Shown: positions 8,566 to 16,717 of the stretch, one piece after another
Numbering within the stretch: the first letter of the stretch is position 1
Layout of the letters: the number at the start of each line of letters is the position of its first letter
Assembly (NCBI RefSeq): GCF_000383095.1
Contig: NZ_AORL01000021.1
Coordinates: 186,001-250,000, forward strand
Length of the DNA: 64,000 nucleotides
Origin: Sphingomonas sp. PR090111-T3T-6A
GTDB lineage: Bacteria > Pseudomonadota > Alphaproteobacteria > Sphingomonadales > Sphingomonadaceae
Direction of reading: 5' to 3'
Translations under genes and position numbers: made by a program
The notes under the pieces: model-generated
The model's input: only the letters and a program-made list of their open reading frames with translations
The model's database searches: none
What the model was told of the DNA's origin: nothing

Positions 8566-9680
8566 TCTATCTCGATTATCAGGCGACCACGCCGCTCGCG
8601 CCCGAGGCGCGCGCCGCGATGCTGCCGCTCCTGGAGGAGGGCTTCGGCAATCCCCATTCCCCGCATCGCATGGGCCGCGCTGCCCGCGCCGCCGTCGAGC
8701 TGGCGCGCGACCGGATCGCGGCGCCGTTCGGGGCCGGCGGGCGGCTGCTCTTCACCAGCGGGGCGACCGAGGCGCTCAACTGGGCGATCAAGGGCATTGC
8801 CGACCGGGCGGGGCCGGAGCGCCCTCGCATCGTCACCACCGCCATCGAGCATGCAACCGTGCTCGACACGCTGGAATGGCTGGAGGGGCGTGGAGCCGAG
8901 GTGATCCGTCTTCCCGTCGGCACGGACGGCATCGCCGACCTCGATGCGGCGCGGGCGGCGATCGATGGGCGGACGGCGCTGGTGGCGGCGATGTTGGTCA
9001 ACAACGAGATCGGCACGATCCAGCCGGTCGCCGAGCTGGGCGCAATGGCTCGGTCGGTTGGAGCCTTCATGCTGTGCGACGCGGTGCAGGGCTATGGCCG
9101 CGTGCCATTGCCGGTCGAGGCGTGCGATCTGGTGGCGATCTCCGCGCACAAGATCCATGGGCCGAAGGGCATCGGCGCGCTCTGGCTGCGCGATGGCGTG
9201 GAGCCGACCCCGCTGCTGCATGGCGGCGGGCAGGAGGGCGGCGTCCGTTCGGGCACGCTGGCGCCGGCGCTCTGCGCGGGCTTCGGCGTCGCGGCGCAAC
9301 TCGCCTTCGAGCGGAGGGAGACCGATGCCGCTTATATCGAGGCGCTCTGGACGCAGGCGCGCGCCGTGTTGGGCGAGGGTTGGGTGTTGAACGGCTCGAC
9401 CGAACGGCGCTGGCACGGCAACCTCAATGTCCGCCGCGAGGGGCTGGACGTGGCGCGGCTGATGTCCGAGCTTCGCGATGTGGCCTTTTCCGCGGGCTCC
9501 GCCTGTGCGAGCGGTTCCGGGCGGCCGAGCCATGTGCTGAAGGCGATCGGCCTCAGCGACGCCGAGGCACGCTCCAGCATCCGGCTGGGCTTCGGCCGAT
9601 ACACGACGAGCGAGGAGATCGATCGCGCCATGACCCTGATTCGCCAGGCCGCCGAAGCGCAGCGCCGGATGGTGGCATGA
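8562..9680 (+). CDS. Cysteine desulfurase (second of tandem pair)
   Basis: 372 residues, a complete NifS/IscS-type enzyme: LDYQATTPL, TSGATEALN, IEHATVL with the stacking His, SAHKIHGPKG with the PLP lysine, and SAGSACASGSGRPSH with the active-site Cys. Closer to a standard group II/NifS-like desulfurase than its upstream paralogue. The ATG at 8562 overlaps the previous TGA, and its own stop overlaps the ferredoxin start, so all three genes are one operon. The pair probably arose by tandem duplication followed by divergence. Confidence 0.9.
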   Translation: MIYLDYQATTPLAPEARAAMLPLLEEGFGNPHSPHRMGRAARAAVELARDRIAAPFGAGGRLLFTSGATEALNWAIKGIADRAGPERPRIVTTAIEHATVLDTLEWLEGRGAEVIRLPVGTDGIADLDAARAAIDGRTALVAAMLVNNEIGTIQPVAELGAMARSVGAFMLCDAVQGYGRVPLPVEACDLVAISAHKIHGPKGIGALWLRDGVEPTPLLHGGGQEGGVRSGTLAPALCAGFGVAAQLAFERRETDAAYIEALWTQARAVLGEGWVLNGSTERRWHGNLNVRREGLDVARLMSELRDVAFSAGSACASGSGRPSHVLKAIGLSDAEARSSIRLGFGRYTTSEEIDRAMTLIRQAAEAQRRMVA

Positions 9681-10012
9681 CGCTGGTCCGCTTCCTCGAT
9701 CCGCGCGGCGACGTGTCTGCCGAAGTGCAGGCGGCGGCCGGCGAGCGCCTGCTCGACGTCGCCCAGGCGGCCGGTCAGCCTCTGGAGGGGACGTGTGAGG
9801 GGCAGATGGCCTGCTCCACCTGCCATGTCATCGTCGATCCGGCCGATTTCGAGGCGCTGCCCCCGGCCTCGGAGATGGAGGAGGACCTGCTCGACCTTGC
9901 CGCGCATGTGACCCGCACCTCGCGGCTCGCCTGCCAGATCTGGCTGAGCGACGCCCTGCCGACCCTGACGGTGCGGATGCCCGGCGTCTCGCGCAACATG
10001 ATGGGGCGCTAG
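9677..10012 (+). CDS. 2Fe-2S ferredoxin
   Basis: 111 residues of the adrenodoxin/Isc-type ferredoxin family. Cluster ligands are visible as C-x5-C-x2-C in CEGQMACSTC and a fourth Cys in RLACQIW. The acidic stretch EMEEDLLDL is the usual partner-binding helix. Expected to supply electrons for Fe-S assembly by the upstream desulfurases or to a P450-type reductase. Start overlaps the upstream stop (ATGA). Its TAG stop at 10010-10012 overlaps, on the opposite strand, the TAG of the converging GFA gene through the palindrome CTAG. Confidence 0.92.
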   Translation: MTLVRFLDPRGDVSAEVQAAAGERLLDVAQAAGQPLEGTCEGQMACSTCHVIVDPADFEALPPASEMEEDLLDLAAHVTRTSRLACQIWLSDALPTLTVRMPGVSRNMMGR

Positions 10013-10407
10013 TCCCAGCGTTCGACATGCTCTCCGGCGATGCCGGTCCAGCGATGTCGGCGGCCCTCATAAACGGAACGGCCGGGCGCCGGGAAATCGG
10101 GATCGCCAAAGGCCCCGACCGCCACCGCGACCATCTCCGGCTCGGCCTCCATCAGGTAGAAGACGGTCGAGCCACACGTTGGGCAGAAGCGGAAGTGGGC
10201 GGTAGTGCCGTCGTCGCCCGTGCGGCTCCATTCGTGGGCGTCGCCGTGGGTCGTGACCTGCTCGGCGCGGAAGCGCGCCTGCACTGCGAAGGCGCTTCCC
10301 GATCGCCGCTGGCAATCGAGGCAATGGCAGGCGGAGACGCGCACCGGCTCGCCCTCGCACCGGGCGGTGAGCGCGCCGCATTGGCAGGCGGCGGTTCGGA
10401 TCGTCAT
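10009..10407 (-). CDS. GFA (glutathione-dependent formaldehyde-activating-like) family protein
   Basis: 132 residues with the zinc-binding cysteines of the GFA/CENP-V fold: CQCGAL, CHCLDCQ followed by SGSAF, and CPTCGS. Members bind zinc; few have proven activity, and the formaldehyde role should not be assumed. The chosen ATG at 10407 gives the standard N-terminus; the open frame further upstream runs antisense across ffs and dnaX and is ignored. A second GFA paralogue lies at 46730-47164 and shares the CHCLDCQ-SGSAF core. Confidence 0.87.
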   Translation of the reverse strand: MTIRTAACQCGALTARCEGEPVRVSACHCLDCQRRSGSAFAVQARFRAEQVTTHGDAHEWSRTGDDGTTAHFRFCPTCGSTVFYLMEAEPEMVAVAVGAFGDPDFPAPGRSVYEGRRHRWTGIAGEHVERWD

Positions 10408-10438
10408 GGAGCGGGACGATACGCCTGAGCGCAGGCAC

Positions 10439-10467
10439 TTGCCAGCACGGTCCGCTTCGACCATATG
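10439..10467 (+). promoter_or_regulatory. Candidate promoter of the SRP RNA gene
   Basis: TTGCCA at 10439-10444 and CATATG at 10462-10467 are separated by 17 bases, and the inferred RNA start lies six to seven bases further. The -10 match is weak, so this is a placement guess supported mainly by spacing. Confidence 0.35.
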
Positions 10468-10472
10468 CGCCG

Positions 10473-10566
10473 CGGGAGTCGGGCGGACGATGCCGTCGCC
10501 AACCCGGTCAGGTCCGGAAGGAAGCAGCCGCAACGATTTCGTATCGGGTCGTTCCGGCTCCCACCG
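10473..10566 (+). ncRNA. ffs: Signal recognition particle RNA (4.5S, small bacterial type)
   Basis: The diagnostic SRP domain IV core GTCAGGTCCGGAAGGAAGCA is present at 10507-10526, including the GGAA tetraloop and asymmetric internal loop bound by Ffh. The ends pair (GGGAG...CTCCC, with several further pairs), giving a hairpin of about 90 nt, and a short T-run follows at 10567. It lies between a GFA gene and dnaX. Its protein partners ffh (37.3 kb) and ftsY (31.9 kb) are in the same window. End positions are good to about five bases. Confidence 0.93.
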
Positions 10567-10692
10567 TTTTCTTGAAAATCTGAGGCCTGCAAGAGCGGGC
10601 ACCGGGCGCGGTCCGGCATTTCCCGACACTGGAACGAAGAGAGGCCATCGCGCCCTCGACTTTGCCGAACCCCACCGGGTAGTCTGCCGGCC

Positions 10693-12315
10693 ATGAGCGA
10701 ATCTCCCGCCCCCTATCGCGTCCTCGCGCGCAAATATCGGCCGCAGCGCTTTTCGGAGCTGATCGGGCAGGATGCCATGGTGCAGACGCTCGGCAACGCG
10801 ATCCGTCGCGGGCGCCTCGCCCATGCCTTTCTGATGACCGGCGTGCGCGGCGTGGGCAAGACCTCCACCGCCCGCCTGATCGCCAAGGCGCTGAACTGCA
10901 TCGGGCCGGACGGGCAGGGCGGGCCGACCATCGATCCGTGCGGCGAGTGCGAACCCTGCAAGGCGATCGCGGAAGGCCGTCATATCGACGTGGTCGAGAT
11001 GGACGCCGCATCCCATACCGGCGTCGACGATGTGCGCGAGATCATCGAGGCCGTGCGCTATGCGGCCGTCTCGGCGCGCTACAAGATCTACATCATCGAC
11101 GAAGTCCACATGCTGTCGAAGAACGCGTTCAACGCGCTTCTGAAGACTCTCGAAGAACCCCCTGCACACGTTAAGTTTCTGTTCGCCACGACCGAGGTGA
11201 ACAAGGTGCCGATCACGGTGCTGTCGCGCTGCCAGCGCTTCGACCTGCGACGCATCCCGTCGACGTTGCTGGCCGGGCATTTCCAGCATGTCGTGGATGC
11301 CGAAGGCGTCTCCGCCGAGCCCGAGGCGCTGGCGCTGATCGCGCGCGCGGCGGAAGGTTCGGCGCGCGACGGCCTGTCGATCCTCGATCAGGCGATCGCC
11401 CATGCCGGCACCGATGTGACCGGGGTCTCGGCCGCGCAGGTGCGCGAGATGCTGGGCCTGTCCGATCGCGGCGCAGTGCGGCGGCTGTTCGCGCTGCTGC
11501 TGGCGGGCGACGCGCCGGCCGTGCTTGCGGCGCTGGCGGATCAGCACGCGCTGGGTGTCGAGCCCTCGGCGCTGTTCCGGGGGCTGCTGGAGGCAGTCCA
11601 CGGCATCACGCGCGCCAAGGCGGGCGGCATCCCCGATCCGGCCCAGTCGATCGAGGAGCGCGAGGCAATGGCTGAGTGGGCCAGCCGTCTCGGCCATGCG
11701 ACGCTGCACCGGCTGTGGCAGCTCCTGCTCAAGGGGCTGAGCGAGGTCGAGACGACCGCCATGCCCATGGAAGCCGCGGAGATGGCGCTGCTCCGCGTCG
11801 TCCATGCGAGCCAGCTCCCCGATCCGGGCGAGCTGCTACGCCGCCTCCAGTCGGGCGAGCCGATGCCGGTGGTGGATGCCGCGCCATCCATCTCCGGCCC
11901 AGCCACCGCGCCTGCTGCATCGATGGAGCCTGTGGCGGCGGCGCCTGTCGCCCCGCCGAAGCCGGTCGCGCCGGAGAGCTTCGCCGATCTGGTCGAGGCG
12001 ATTTCGTCCCGCCATGCGCATCTGTCGCAGCAGCTCCATGATTATGCGAGCCTCGTGTCTTATGCGCCGCCGGAACTGGCCATCCATCCGCGCCGCCCGA
12101 TCGACGGCAACATCGCCAAGGCGCTCGACGAGGTGTTCCCGATCGGCTGGCAGGTATCTCTGCGTGAGCAGGCGGCCGCGCCGACGTTGCGCGAGCAGGA
12201 GCTTGCGGCGGCCGAGGCGGCTCGTCGCGCCATTCTCGAAAGCCCGCTGGTGGCGGCCGTGACGGCGGCCTTCCCGGGCGCAGAACTCATTGAAGATCAA
12301 CGGAGTGTAGCATGA
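10693..12315 (+). CDS. dnaX: DNA polymerase III subunit gamma/tau
   Basis: 540 residues. The AAA+ clamp-loader module has ARKYRPQRFSELIGQ, Walker A GVRGVGKTST, a four-Cys zinc site ending CGECEPC, Walker B YIIDEVHML and SRCQRFD (sensor/SRC finger). Domain III follows, then an Ala/Pro-rich linker and a short C-terminal domain likely contacting DnaB or the polymerase alpha subunit. I see no programmed-frameshift slippery A-run, so a single tau-like product is expected. Its TGA overlaps the ybaB start, the usual bacterial dnaX-ybaB pairing. Confidence 0.95.
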   Translation: MSESPAPYRVLARKYRPQRFSELIGQDAMVQTLGNAIRRGRLAHAFLMTGVRGVGKTSTARLIAKALNCIGPDGQGGPTIDPCGECEPCKAIAEGRHIDVVEMDAASHTGVDDVREIIEAVRYAAVSARYKIYIIDEVHMLSKNAFNALLKTLEEPPAHVKFLFATTEVNKVPITVLSRCQRFDLRRIPSTLLAGHFQHVVDAEGVSAEPEALALIARAAEGSARDGLSILDQAIAHAGTDVTGVSAAQVREMLGLSDRGAVRRLFALLLAGDAPAVLAALADQHALGVEPSALFRGLLEAVHGITRAKAGGIPDPAQSIEEREAMAEWASRLGHATLHRLWQLLLKGLSEVETTAMPMEAAEMALLRVVHASQLPDPGELLRRLQSGEPMPVVDAAPSISGPATAPAASMEPVAAAPVAPPKPVAPESFADLVEAISSRHAHLSQQLHDYASLVSYAPPELAIHPRRPIDGNIAKALDEVFPIGWQVSLREQAAAPTLREQELAAAEAARRAILESPLVAAVTAAFPGAELIEDQRSVA

Positions 12316-12632
12316 ACCTCGAAGAATTGATGAAGGCCGCACAGAATGTGCAGGACCAGCTCAGCAAGGCGCAGGACACGCTCGACCATGTCGAGGTGGA
12401 CGGTGTGGCCGGCGGCGGTCTGGTGAAGGTGAAGGCGACCGCCAAGGGCCGCATCGTCGGCATCGACATCGACGAGAGCCTGCTCGCCCCCTCCGAGAAG
12501 CAGATGCTCGAAGACCTGATCGCCGCCGCCTTCAACGATGCGCGCACCAAGGCGGATGCCATCAGCCAGCAGGAGATGAGCAAGATGACCGCCGGCCTGC
12601 CGCTGCCGCCGGGCTTCAAGCTCCCCTTCTAA
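12312..12632 (+). CDS. YbaB/EbfC family nucleoid-associated protein
   Basis: 106 residues. Family hallmarks include an N-terminal NLEELMKAAQNVQ helix, the central VEGVAGGGLVKV-like strand (here EVDGVAGGG) and the SEKQMLEDLIAAAFNDA helix, ending in GLPLPPG. Dimeric DNA-binding protein, associated with recombination repair in many bacteria and conserved next to dnaX and often recR. It is translationally coupled to dnaX by ATGA. Confidence 0.95.
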   Translation: MNLEELMKAAQNVQDQLSKAQDTLDHVEVDGVAGGGLVKVKATAKGRIVGIDIDESLLAPSEKQMLEDLIAAAFNDARTKADAISQQEMSKMTAGLPLPPGFKLPF

Positions 12633-12640
12633 GCTCTTGT

Positions 12641-12679
12641 GAAAGGGCGGCTTCGCTGATCGCGGGGCCGCCCCTTTCG
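12641..12679. terminator. Terminator between ybaB and the converging methyltransferase gene
   Basis: GAAAGGGCGGC pairs with GCCGCCCCTTTC with one bulge across a 16-base loop. A-rich and T-rich ends flank the stem, so it can serve both converging transcripts. Confidence 0.75.
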
Positions 12680-12683
12680 ATTC

Positions 12684-13430
12684 TCAGCGTGGTTTGCGGA
12701 AGCGCAGGACGAACTGGTCCGTCTTCCCCCGGATCGAGGGATCGAAGACATTGGCCGTGTGCGGGTCGGCCGGATTGTGCAGCACGGGCGACTCTCCGTC
12801 GAGCTTGAAGCCGGCCGCCAGCACTTCCTTCTTCACCAGCGCTTCGTCGATGCGATGGAGCTTCGACATGCCGGCATCGTCGAGCCCCGCCGGGCCGGCA
12901 TGGTCCTCGATCACATAGACGCCGCCGGGCTTCAGCGCCTCGAACGCGGCCTTGTTGAGCGCGGCGGTGGCCTTCGCGCCGCCCCAGATGTGGACGTCGT
13001 GATAATTTTGCGAGGTCCAGACGAGGTCGACCTGTTCAGGCGCGCCCAGCGAGCCGTTGTTCGCGATCGCGTCATGGACATTGCCCCGGCCGGCCTCACC
13101 GACGATCGAGGGTGGCTTGGGCTTGCCCGCCTCAGAGAGCTTTTCGAGATAGACCTCGGGCTGGGCGGCATAGACGCTGCCCTTCGGGCCGACGGCCGCG
13201 CTGAACAGCCGCGTAAAATATCCCTTGCCCGGAAGATAATCGATCACGGACTGGCCGGGCTTGATCTGTGCGAAGACCAGCATCTGGGCCGGCTTGCGAT
13301 CCGTGTCGCGATCCTTGTCGGCGGCGGGGCGGCCGGGATCGGTGATGGCGGCGGTGATTCCCGGCGGAACGGCCATGGCCGGCGTCAGGGGAATAAGAAG
13401 GGCGGCAAGCAGGAGCGGACGTGACGTCAT
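12684..13430 (-). CDS. Exported methyltransferase-like protein (COG4798 type)
   Basis: 248 residues starting with a clear signal peptide (LLLAALLIPLTPAMA). The rest is a class I methyltransferase fold typical of a periplasmic group found in alphaproteobacteria: DYLPGKGYFTRLF as motif I, LVWTSQNYHD as motif IV and LKPGGVYVIEDH. Motif I is less glycine-rich than cytosolic enzymes, and SAM is not expected in the periplasm, so activity is doubtful. A GAGGAG Shine-Dalgarno supports the start. It follows mtgA by 39 bases and is probably co-transcribed with it. Confidence 0.78.
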   Translation of the reverse strand: MTSRPLLLAALLIPLTPAMAVPPGITAAITDPGRPAADKDRDTDRKPAQMLVFAQIKPGQSVIDYLPGKGYFTRLFSAAVGPKGSVYAAQPEVYLEKLSEAGKPKPPSIVGEAGRGNVHDAIANNGSLGAPEQVDLVWTSQNYHDVHIWGGAKATAALNKAAFEALKPGGVYVIEDHAGPAGLDDAGMSKLHRIDEALVKKEVLAAGFKLDGESPVLHNPADPHTANVFDPSIRGKTDQFVLRFRKPR

Positions 13431-13469
13431 GGCATCATTCTCCTCATATGCTTACGGTTTTCAGGCGCC

Positions 13470-14177
13470 TCAATGGACGCAGGCGTCATAGCCTCCCTGA
13501 CGCACCGTGGCGATGCGCGTCGCGATCCTGTTGCCATAGCGGCGGACGAAGCCCACTGGCGCCACTGCGCCGCGGACCTTGGGCAGCGGCAGGACGGCGG
13601 CGATGCGGGCGGCCTCCACGGGCGTCATGCGGCTCGCGTCATGATGGAAGTAACGCTGGGAGCCCGCGTTGACGCCGTAGGTGCCGATGCCCGTCTCGGC
13701 GACGTTGAGATACATCTCCATGATCCGGCGCTTGCCCCAGATCGCCTCGATCAGCACCGTGAACCACGCTTCCAGCCCCTTGCGGACATAGGAGCGGCCC
13801 TGCCAGAGGAAGACGTTCTTGGCGGTCTGCTGGCTGATCGTGGAGCCGCCGCGGATGCGCTTGCTGTCCTCGTTATGCTCCATCGCCTTCTGGATCGCGG
13901 TGAAGTCGAAGCCATGGTGGCGGCAGAAACCCGAATCCTCCGCCCCGATGGCGGCGCGCGCCATGTTCGGATCGATCTTCGAGATCGGCATCCAATCCTT
14001 TGTAATCCCTCGGCCATCCAGCGCGTTGGTCAACATCGTGACGGTGACCGGCGGGGGCACGAAGCGATAGATCGCCACCCACAGCACCGACAGGCCGACG
14101 AACCACAGGATCGCCTTGAAGACCCACCGGACGATCCGGCCGAGCGAGAGCGAGGAGCGGGACGTGGTGTCGTGCAT
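13470..14177 (-). CDS. mtgA: Monofunctional biosynthetic peptidoglycan transglycosylase
   Basis: 235 residues with one N-terminal transmembrane helix (about 15-40) and a family 51 glycosyltransferase domain. The catalytic Glu is in GAEDSGFCRHHGFD; RGGSTISQQTAKN, KGLEAWFTVLIEAIW and RIMEMYLNVAETG are the other conserved blocks. It polymerises lipid II into glycan strands without a transpeptidase domain. The start at 14177 is set by the membrane anchor; the frame upstream runs antisense to rpoH. It is separated from rpoH by a terminator, so it has its own promoter. Confidence 0.93.
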   Translation of the reverse strand: MHDTTSRSSLSLGRIVRWVFKAILWFVGLSVLWVAIYRFVPPPVTVTMLTNALDGRGITKDWMPISKIDPNMARAAIGAEDSGFCRHHGFDFTAIQKAMEHNEDSKRIRGGSTISQQTAKNVFLWQGRSYVRKGLEAWFTVLIEAIWGKRRIMEMYLNVAETGIGTYGVNAGSQRYFHHDASRMTPVEAARIAAVLPLPKVRGAVAPVGFVRRYGNRIATRIATVRQGGYDACVH

Positions 14178-14230
14178 GGCGCTTGCGTTAGCGGGCTCGG
14201 GGCAGGCTCGACAAGCGGGATCGCGATACG

Positions 14231-14267
14231 AAAAAAGGGACGCCCGTCGCGAGACGGACGCCCCTTT
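14231..14267 (-). terminator. Rho-independent terminator of rpoH
   Basis: On the minus strand, GGGGCGTCCGTC-TCGC-GACGGGCGTCCC is followed directly by TTTTTT. It lies about 20 bases after the rpoH stop and upstream of mtgA. Confidence 0.9.
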
Positions 14268-14287
14268 CGATGTCAGGCCCGATCGGC

Positions 14288-15196
14288 TCAGGCGGCGGCG
14301 GTCAGCAGGCCCCGGCCACCGGCGAGCCGGAGCATCGCCTTCTGGAGCTTGTCGAACGCGCGCACCTCGATCTGGCGGACGCGCTCGCGGCTGACGCCAT
14401 AGACCTGGGAGAGTTCCTCCAGCGTCTTGGGATCGTCCGAGAGGCGGCGCTCGGCGAGGATGTGCTTCTCGCGGTCGTTCAGATCGCCCATCGCCTCGAC
14501 GAGCATGTCGTGGCGGACCTCGCCTTCCTCGCTTTCGGCGAGACGCTCGTCCTGAAGCGGGTCGTTGTCGACCAGCCAATCCTGCCACTGGCCTTCGCCA
14601 TCCTCGCGCATCGGCGCGTTGAGCGACGAGTCGCCGCCCAGCGCCATGCGGCGGTTCATGGAGTTGACCTCGTCCTCGGTCACGCCGAGATCCTTGGCGA
14701 TCTTGGCGAGATGCTCGGGGTGGAGATCGCCTTCCTCGAACGCGTCGAGGCGGCTCTTCATCCGGCGCAGGTTGAAGAAGAGCTTCTTCTGCGCGGCGGT
14801 GGTGCCCATCTTCACGAGGCTCCAGGACCGCAGGATATATTCCTGGATCGAGGCGCGGATCCACCACATCGCATAGGTCGCGAGGCGGAAGCCCCTTTCG
14901 GGCTCGAACTTCTTCACGCCCTGCATCAACCCGATATTGCCTTCGGAGATGAGTTCGGACGTAGGCAGGCCGTAGCCGCGATAACCCATCGCGATCTTCG
15001 CCACGAGGCGCAGATGCGAGGTCACGAGCTTGCCGGCGGCTTCGGTGTCGCCATGCTCCTGGAAGCGCTTGGCGAGCATATACTCTTCCTCGGCGCTCAG
15101 GATGGGGAAGCGGCGAATCTCCGACAGATAGCGGTTGAGACTCTGCTCACCGCCGAGAGCGGGGATGGTCGCGGGGACTTTGCCGTTGCTGGCCAT
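14288..15196 (-). CDS. rpoH: RNA polymerase heat-shock sigma factor sigma-32
   Basis: 302 residues. Region 1.2 SLNRYLSEIRRFPIL, region 2 RLVAKIAMGYRGYG and MQGVKKFEPERGFR, the RpoH box QKKLFFNLRRMK and region 4.2 VYGVSRERVRQIEVRAFDKL are all present. The RpoH box separates it from RpoD and stationary-phase sigmas. It directs transcription of chaperone and protease genes on heat or misfolding stress. GGGAG precedes the ATG by about nine bases. It follows rluD by 59 bases in the same direction. Confidence 0.95.
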   Translation of the reverse strand: MASNGKVPATIPALGGEQSLNRYLSEIRRFPILSAEEEYMLAKRFQEHGDTEAAGKLVTSHLRLVAKIAMGYRGYGLPTSELISEGNIGLMQGVKKFEPERGFRLATYAMWWIRASIQEYILRSWSLVKMGTTAAQKKLFFNLRRMKSRLDAFEEGDLHPEHLAKIAKDLGVTEDEVNSMNRRMALGGDSSLNAPMREDGEGQWQDWLVDNDPLQDERLAESEEGEVRHDMLVEAMGDLNDREKHILAERRLSDDPKTLEELSQVYGVSRERVRQIEVRAFDKLQKAMLRLAGGRGLLTAAA

Positions 15197-15255
15197 GTTT
15201 ACTGTCTCCCAGAACCTAAGGACCGACTCGGAAAATCAGTCCTGACTTGCAACCC

Positions 15256-16212
15256 TTATACACGAAGCTGGCTGAACAGATTGTGCATATCGGGCGGAAT
15301 TGTGCTTTCCAGTTCCAAAGTCTGGCTTGTGATGGGGTGCACGAAACCCAGATGGGCCGCGTGCAGCGCCTGCCTTGAAAAACCCAACTCCTTCAACAGC
15401 CTGGAGTGCCCCGAATGGCCCCGGCCATAAACCGGATCGCCGAGCAGGGCATGGCCGATCAAGGCCATGTGGACGCGGACCTGGTGGGTCCGCCCCGTCT
15501 CCAGACGGCACTCGACGAGCGCCGCGTCCTTCAGTTTCGTCTCCAGCCGCCAGTGGGTTACAGCCCGCTTGGCGTGTTGGGCCGTGACGATCGCCATTTT
15601 CTTGCGATCATGGGGCGAGCGGGCGAGCGGGGCGTCCACCGTCCCCGCCAGCCGCAGCGGCACCCCACCGACAATGGCCTTATAGCGCCGGTCGATCGTA
15701 TGCCGCGCGAACTGGACTGCAAGCCCTTCATGCGCGCGGTCGTGTTTTGCAACCACGAGCAGGCCGGACGTGTCCTTGTCGATGCGGTGGACGATGCCCG
15801 GCCGCGCGACGCCGCCGATGCCCGAGAGCTGCCCCGCGCAATGGTGGAGCAGCGCGTTCACCAGCGTGCCGTCGAGATTGCCGCAGGCCGGATGGACCAC
15901 CAGCCCCGCCGGCTTGTCGACCACGATCAGATGCTCGTCCTCATAGGCGATGGAGAGCGGGATGTCCTGCGCCTCGTTATGTGCGGGGCGCGGATCGGGG
16001 ATCGAGACCGTGTAATGGGTGCCGCCCTTGATCTTGGTGGCGGGATCGCGGATGAGGACGCCGCCCTCCGCCATCACCGAGCCGGCCGAGATGAGCACCT
16101 TCAGCCGCTCGCGCGAAAGCTGCGGCAGGGCAGCCGCCAGCGCGCGATCCAGGCGCCAGCCGTCGGAGGCCGGGGGAACAAGGGCTTCGATGTTGGAAAA
16201 ACCTGAAGACAT
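15256..16212 (-). CDS. RluA family 23S rRNA pseudouridine synthase (RluD-like)
   Basis: 318 residues: an N-terminal S4 RNA-binding domain (RLDRALAAALPQLSRERLK) then the synthase domain. The catalytic Asp is in HRIDKDTSGLLVVAK, and VVHPACG and GRTHQVRVHM are further family blocks. Expected to form pseudouridines in helix 69 of 23S rRNA (RluD) or a related target. The start codon lies inside a perfect 16-bp palindrome (see 16210-16225) and no clear Shine-Dalgarno precedes it. Confidence 0.9.
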   Translation of the reverse strand: MSSGFSNIEALVPPASDGWRLDRALAAALPQLSRERLKVLISAGSVMAEGGVLIRDPATKIKGGTHYTVSIPDPRPAHNEAQDIPLSIAYEDEHLIVVDKPAGLVVHPACGNLDGTLVNALLHHCAGQLSGIGGVARPGIVHRIDKDTSGLLVVAKHDRAHEGLAVQFARHTIDRRYKAIVGGVPLRLAGTVDAPLARSPHDRKKMAIVTAQHAKRAVTHWRLETKLKDAALVECRLETGRTHQVRVHMALIGHALLGDPVYGRGHSGHSRLLKELGFSRQALHAAHLGFVHPITSQTLELESTIPPDMHNLFSQLRV

Positions 16213-16225
16213 CCGCTAGCGGATG
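16210..16225. repeat. Perfect 16-bp palindrome over the rluD start codon
   Basis: CATCCGCTAGCGGATG is its own reverse complement. Its left end is the rluD ATG (minus strand) and it ends six bases before the ATG of the divergent JAMM gene. It could be an operator shared by both genes or a hairpin that hides the rluD start codon. Confidence 0.6.
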
Positions 16226-16230
16226 TGGGG

Positions 16231-16635
16231 ATGGCGATCCGGATTTCAAGAGCCTTGTTCGATTGCCTTATGGCGGAAGCCGCCCTTGCCCCGATGCGCG
16301 AGATTTGCGGCCTTCTGTTCGGCACGGACGAGCGGATCGAGGCGGTCGAGCCTGCCCGCAATGTCGCCGTCGATCCCGCGCGCTGGTTCGAGGTGGACCC
16401 CGCCGCCCTGTTCACCGCGATTCGGGCGGAAAGAGCGGGCGGGCCCCGGCTGCTCGGCCATTATCACTCGCATCCGAGCGGCGTGGCCGCGCCGTCCGCG
16501 CAGGATGCGGCGACGGCCTTCGACGCCGGGCGGCTCTGGTTGATCCTCGGAGGCGGTGAGGCGTTGGTGTGGCGGGCTGTGCCGGGCGGGCCGGTGCAGG
16601 GCGCCTTCGAACCCGTCCGTCTCGTCGTCGATTGA
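16231..16635 (+). CDS. JAMM/MPN+ domain metalloprotease-like protein (M67 family)
   Basis: 134 residues, a stand-alone bacterial JAB domain. The zinc motif is complete: Glu in REICGLLFG, then HYHSHPSG and a downstream S-x2-D (SAQD), matching E...H-x-H-x7-S-x2-D. Bacterial members cut isopeptide or C-terminal tails of ubiquitin-like sulfur carriers, or other amides. Here no ThiS/MoaD-like gene is adjacent, so the substrate is open. The ATG at 16231 is preferred over a GTG two codons upstream. Confidence 0.85.
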   Translation: MAIRISRALFDCLMAEAALAPMREICGLLFGTDERIEAVEPARNVAVDPARWFEVDPAALFTAIRAERAGGPRLLGHYHSHPSGVAAPSAQDAATAFDAGRLWLILGGGEALVWRAVPGGPVQGAFEPVRLVVD

Positions 16636-16717
16636 TGGGAATGGCGGTTGCGCTTGGGGATTCCAGTCGTCACAAGGGCCGCCTTCGTGGATCGGCGTGG
16701 AAGGAAGGATACAGGAC

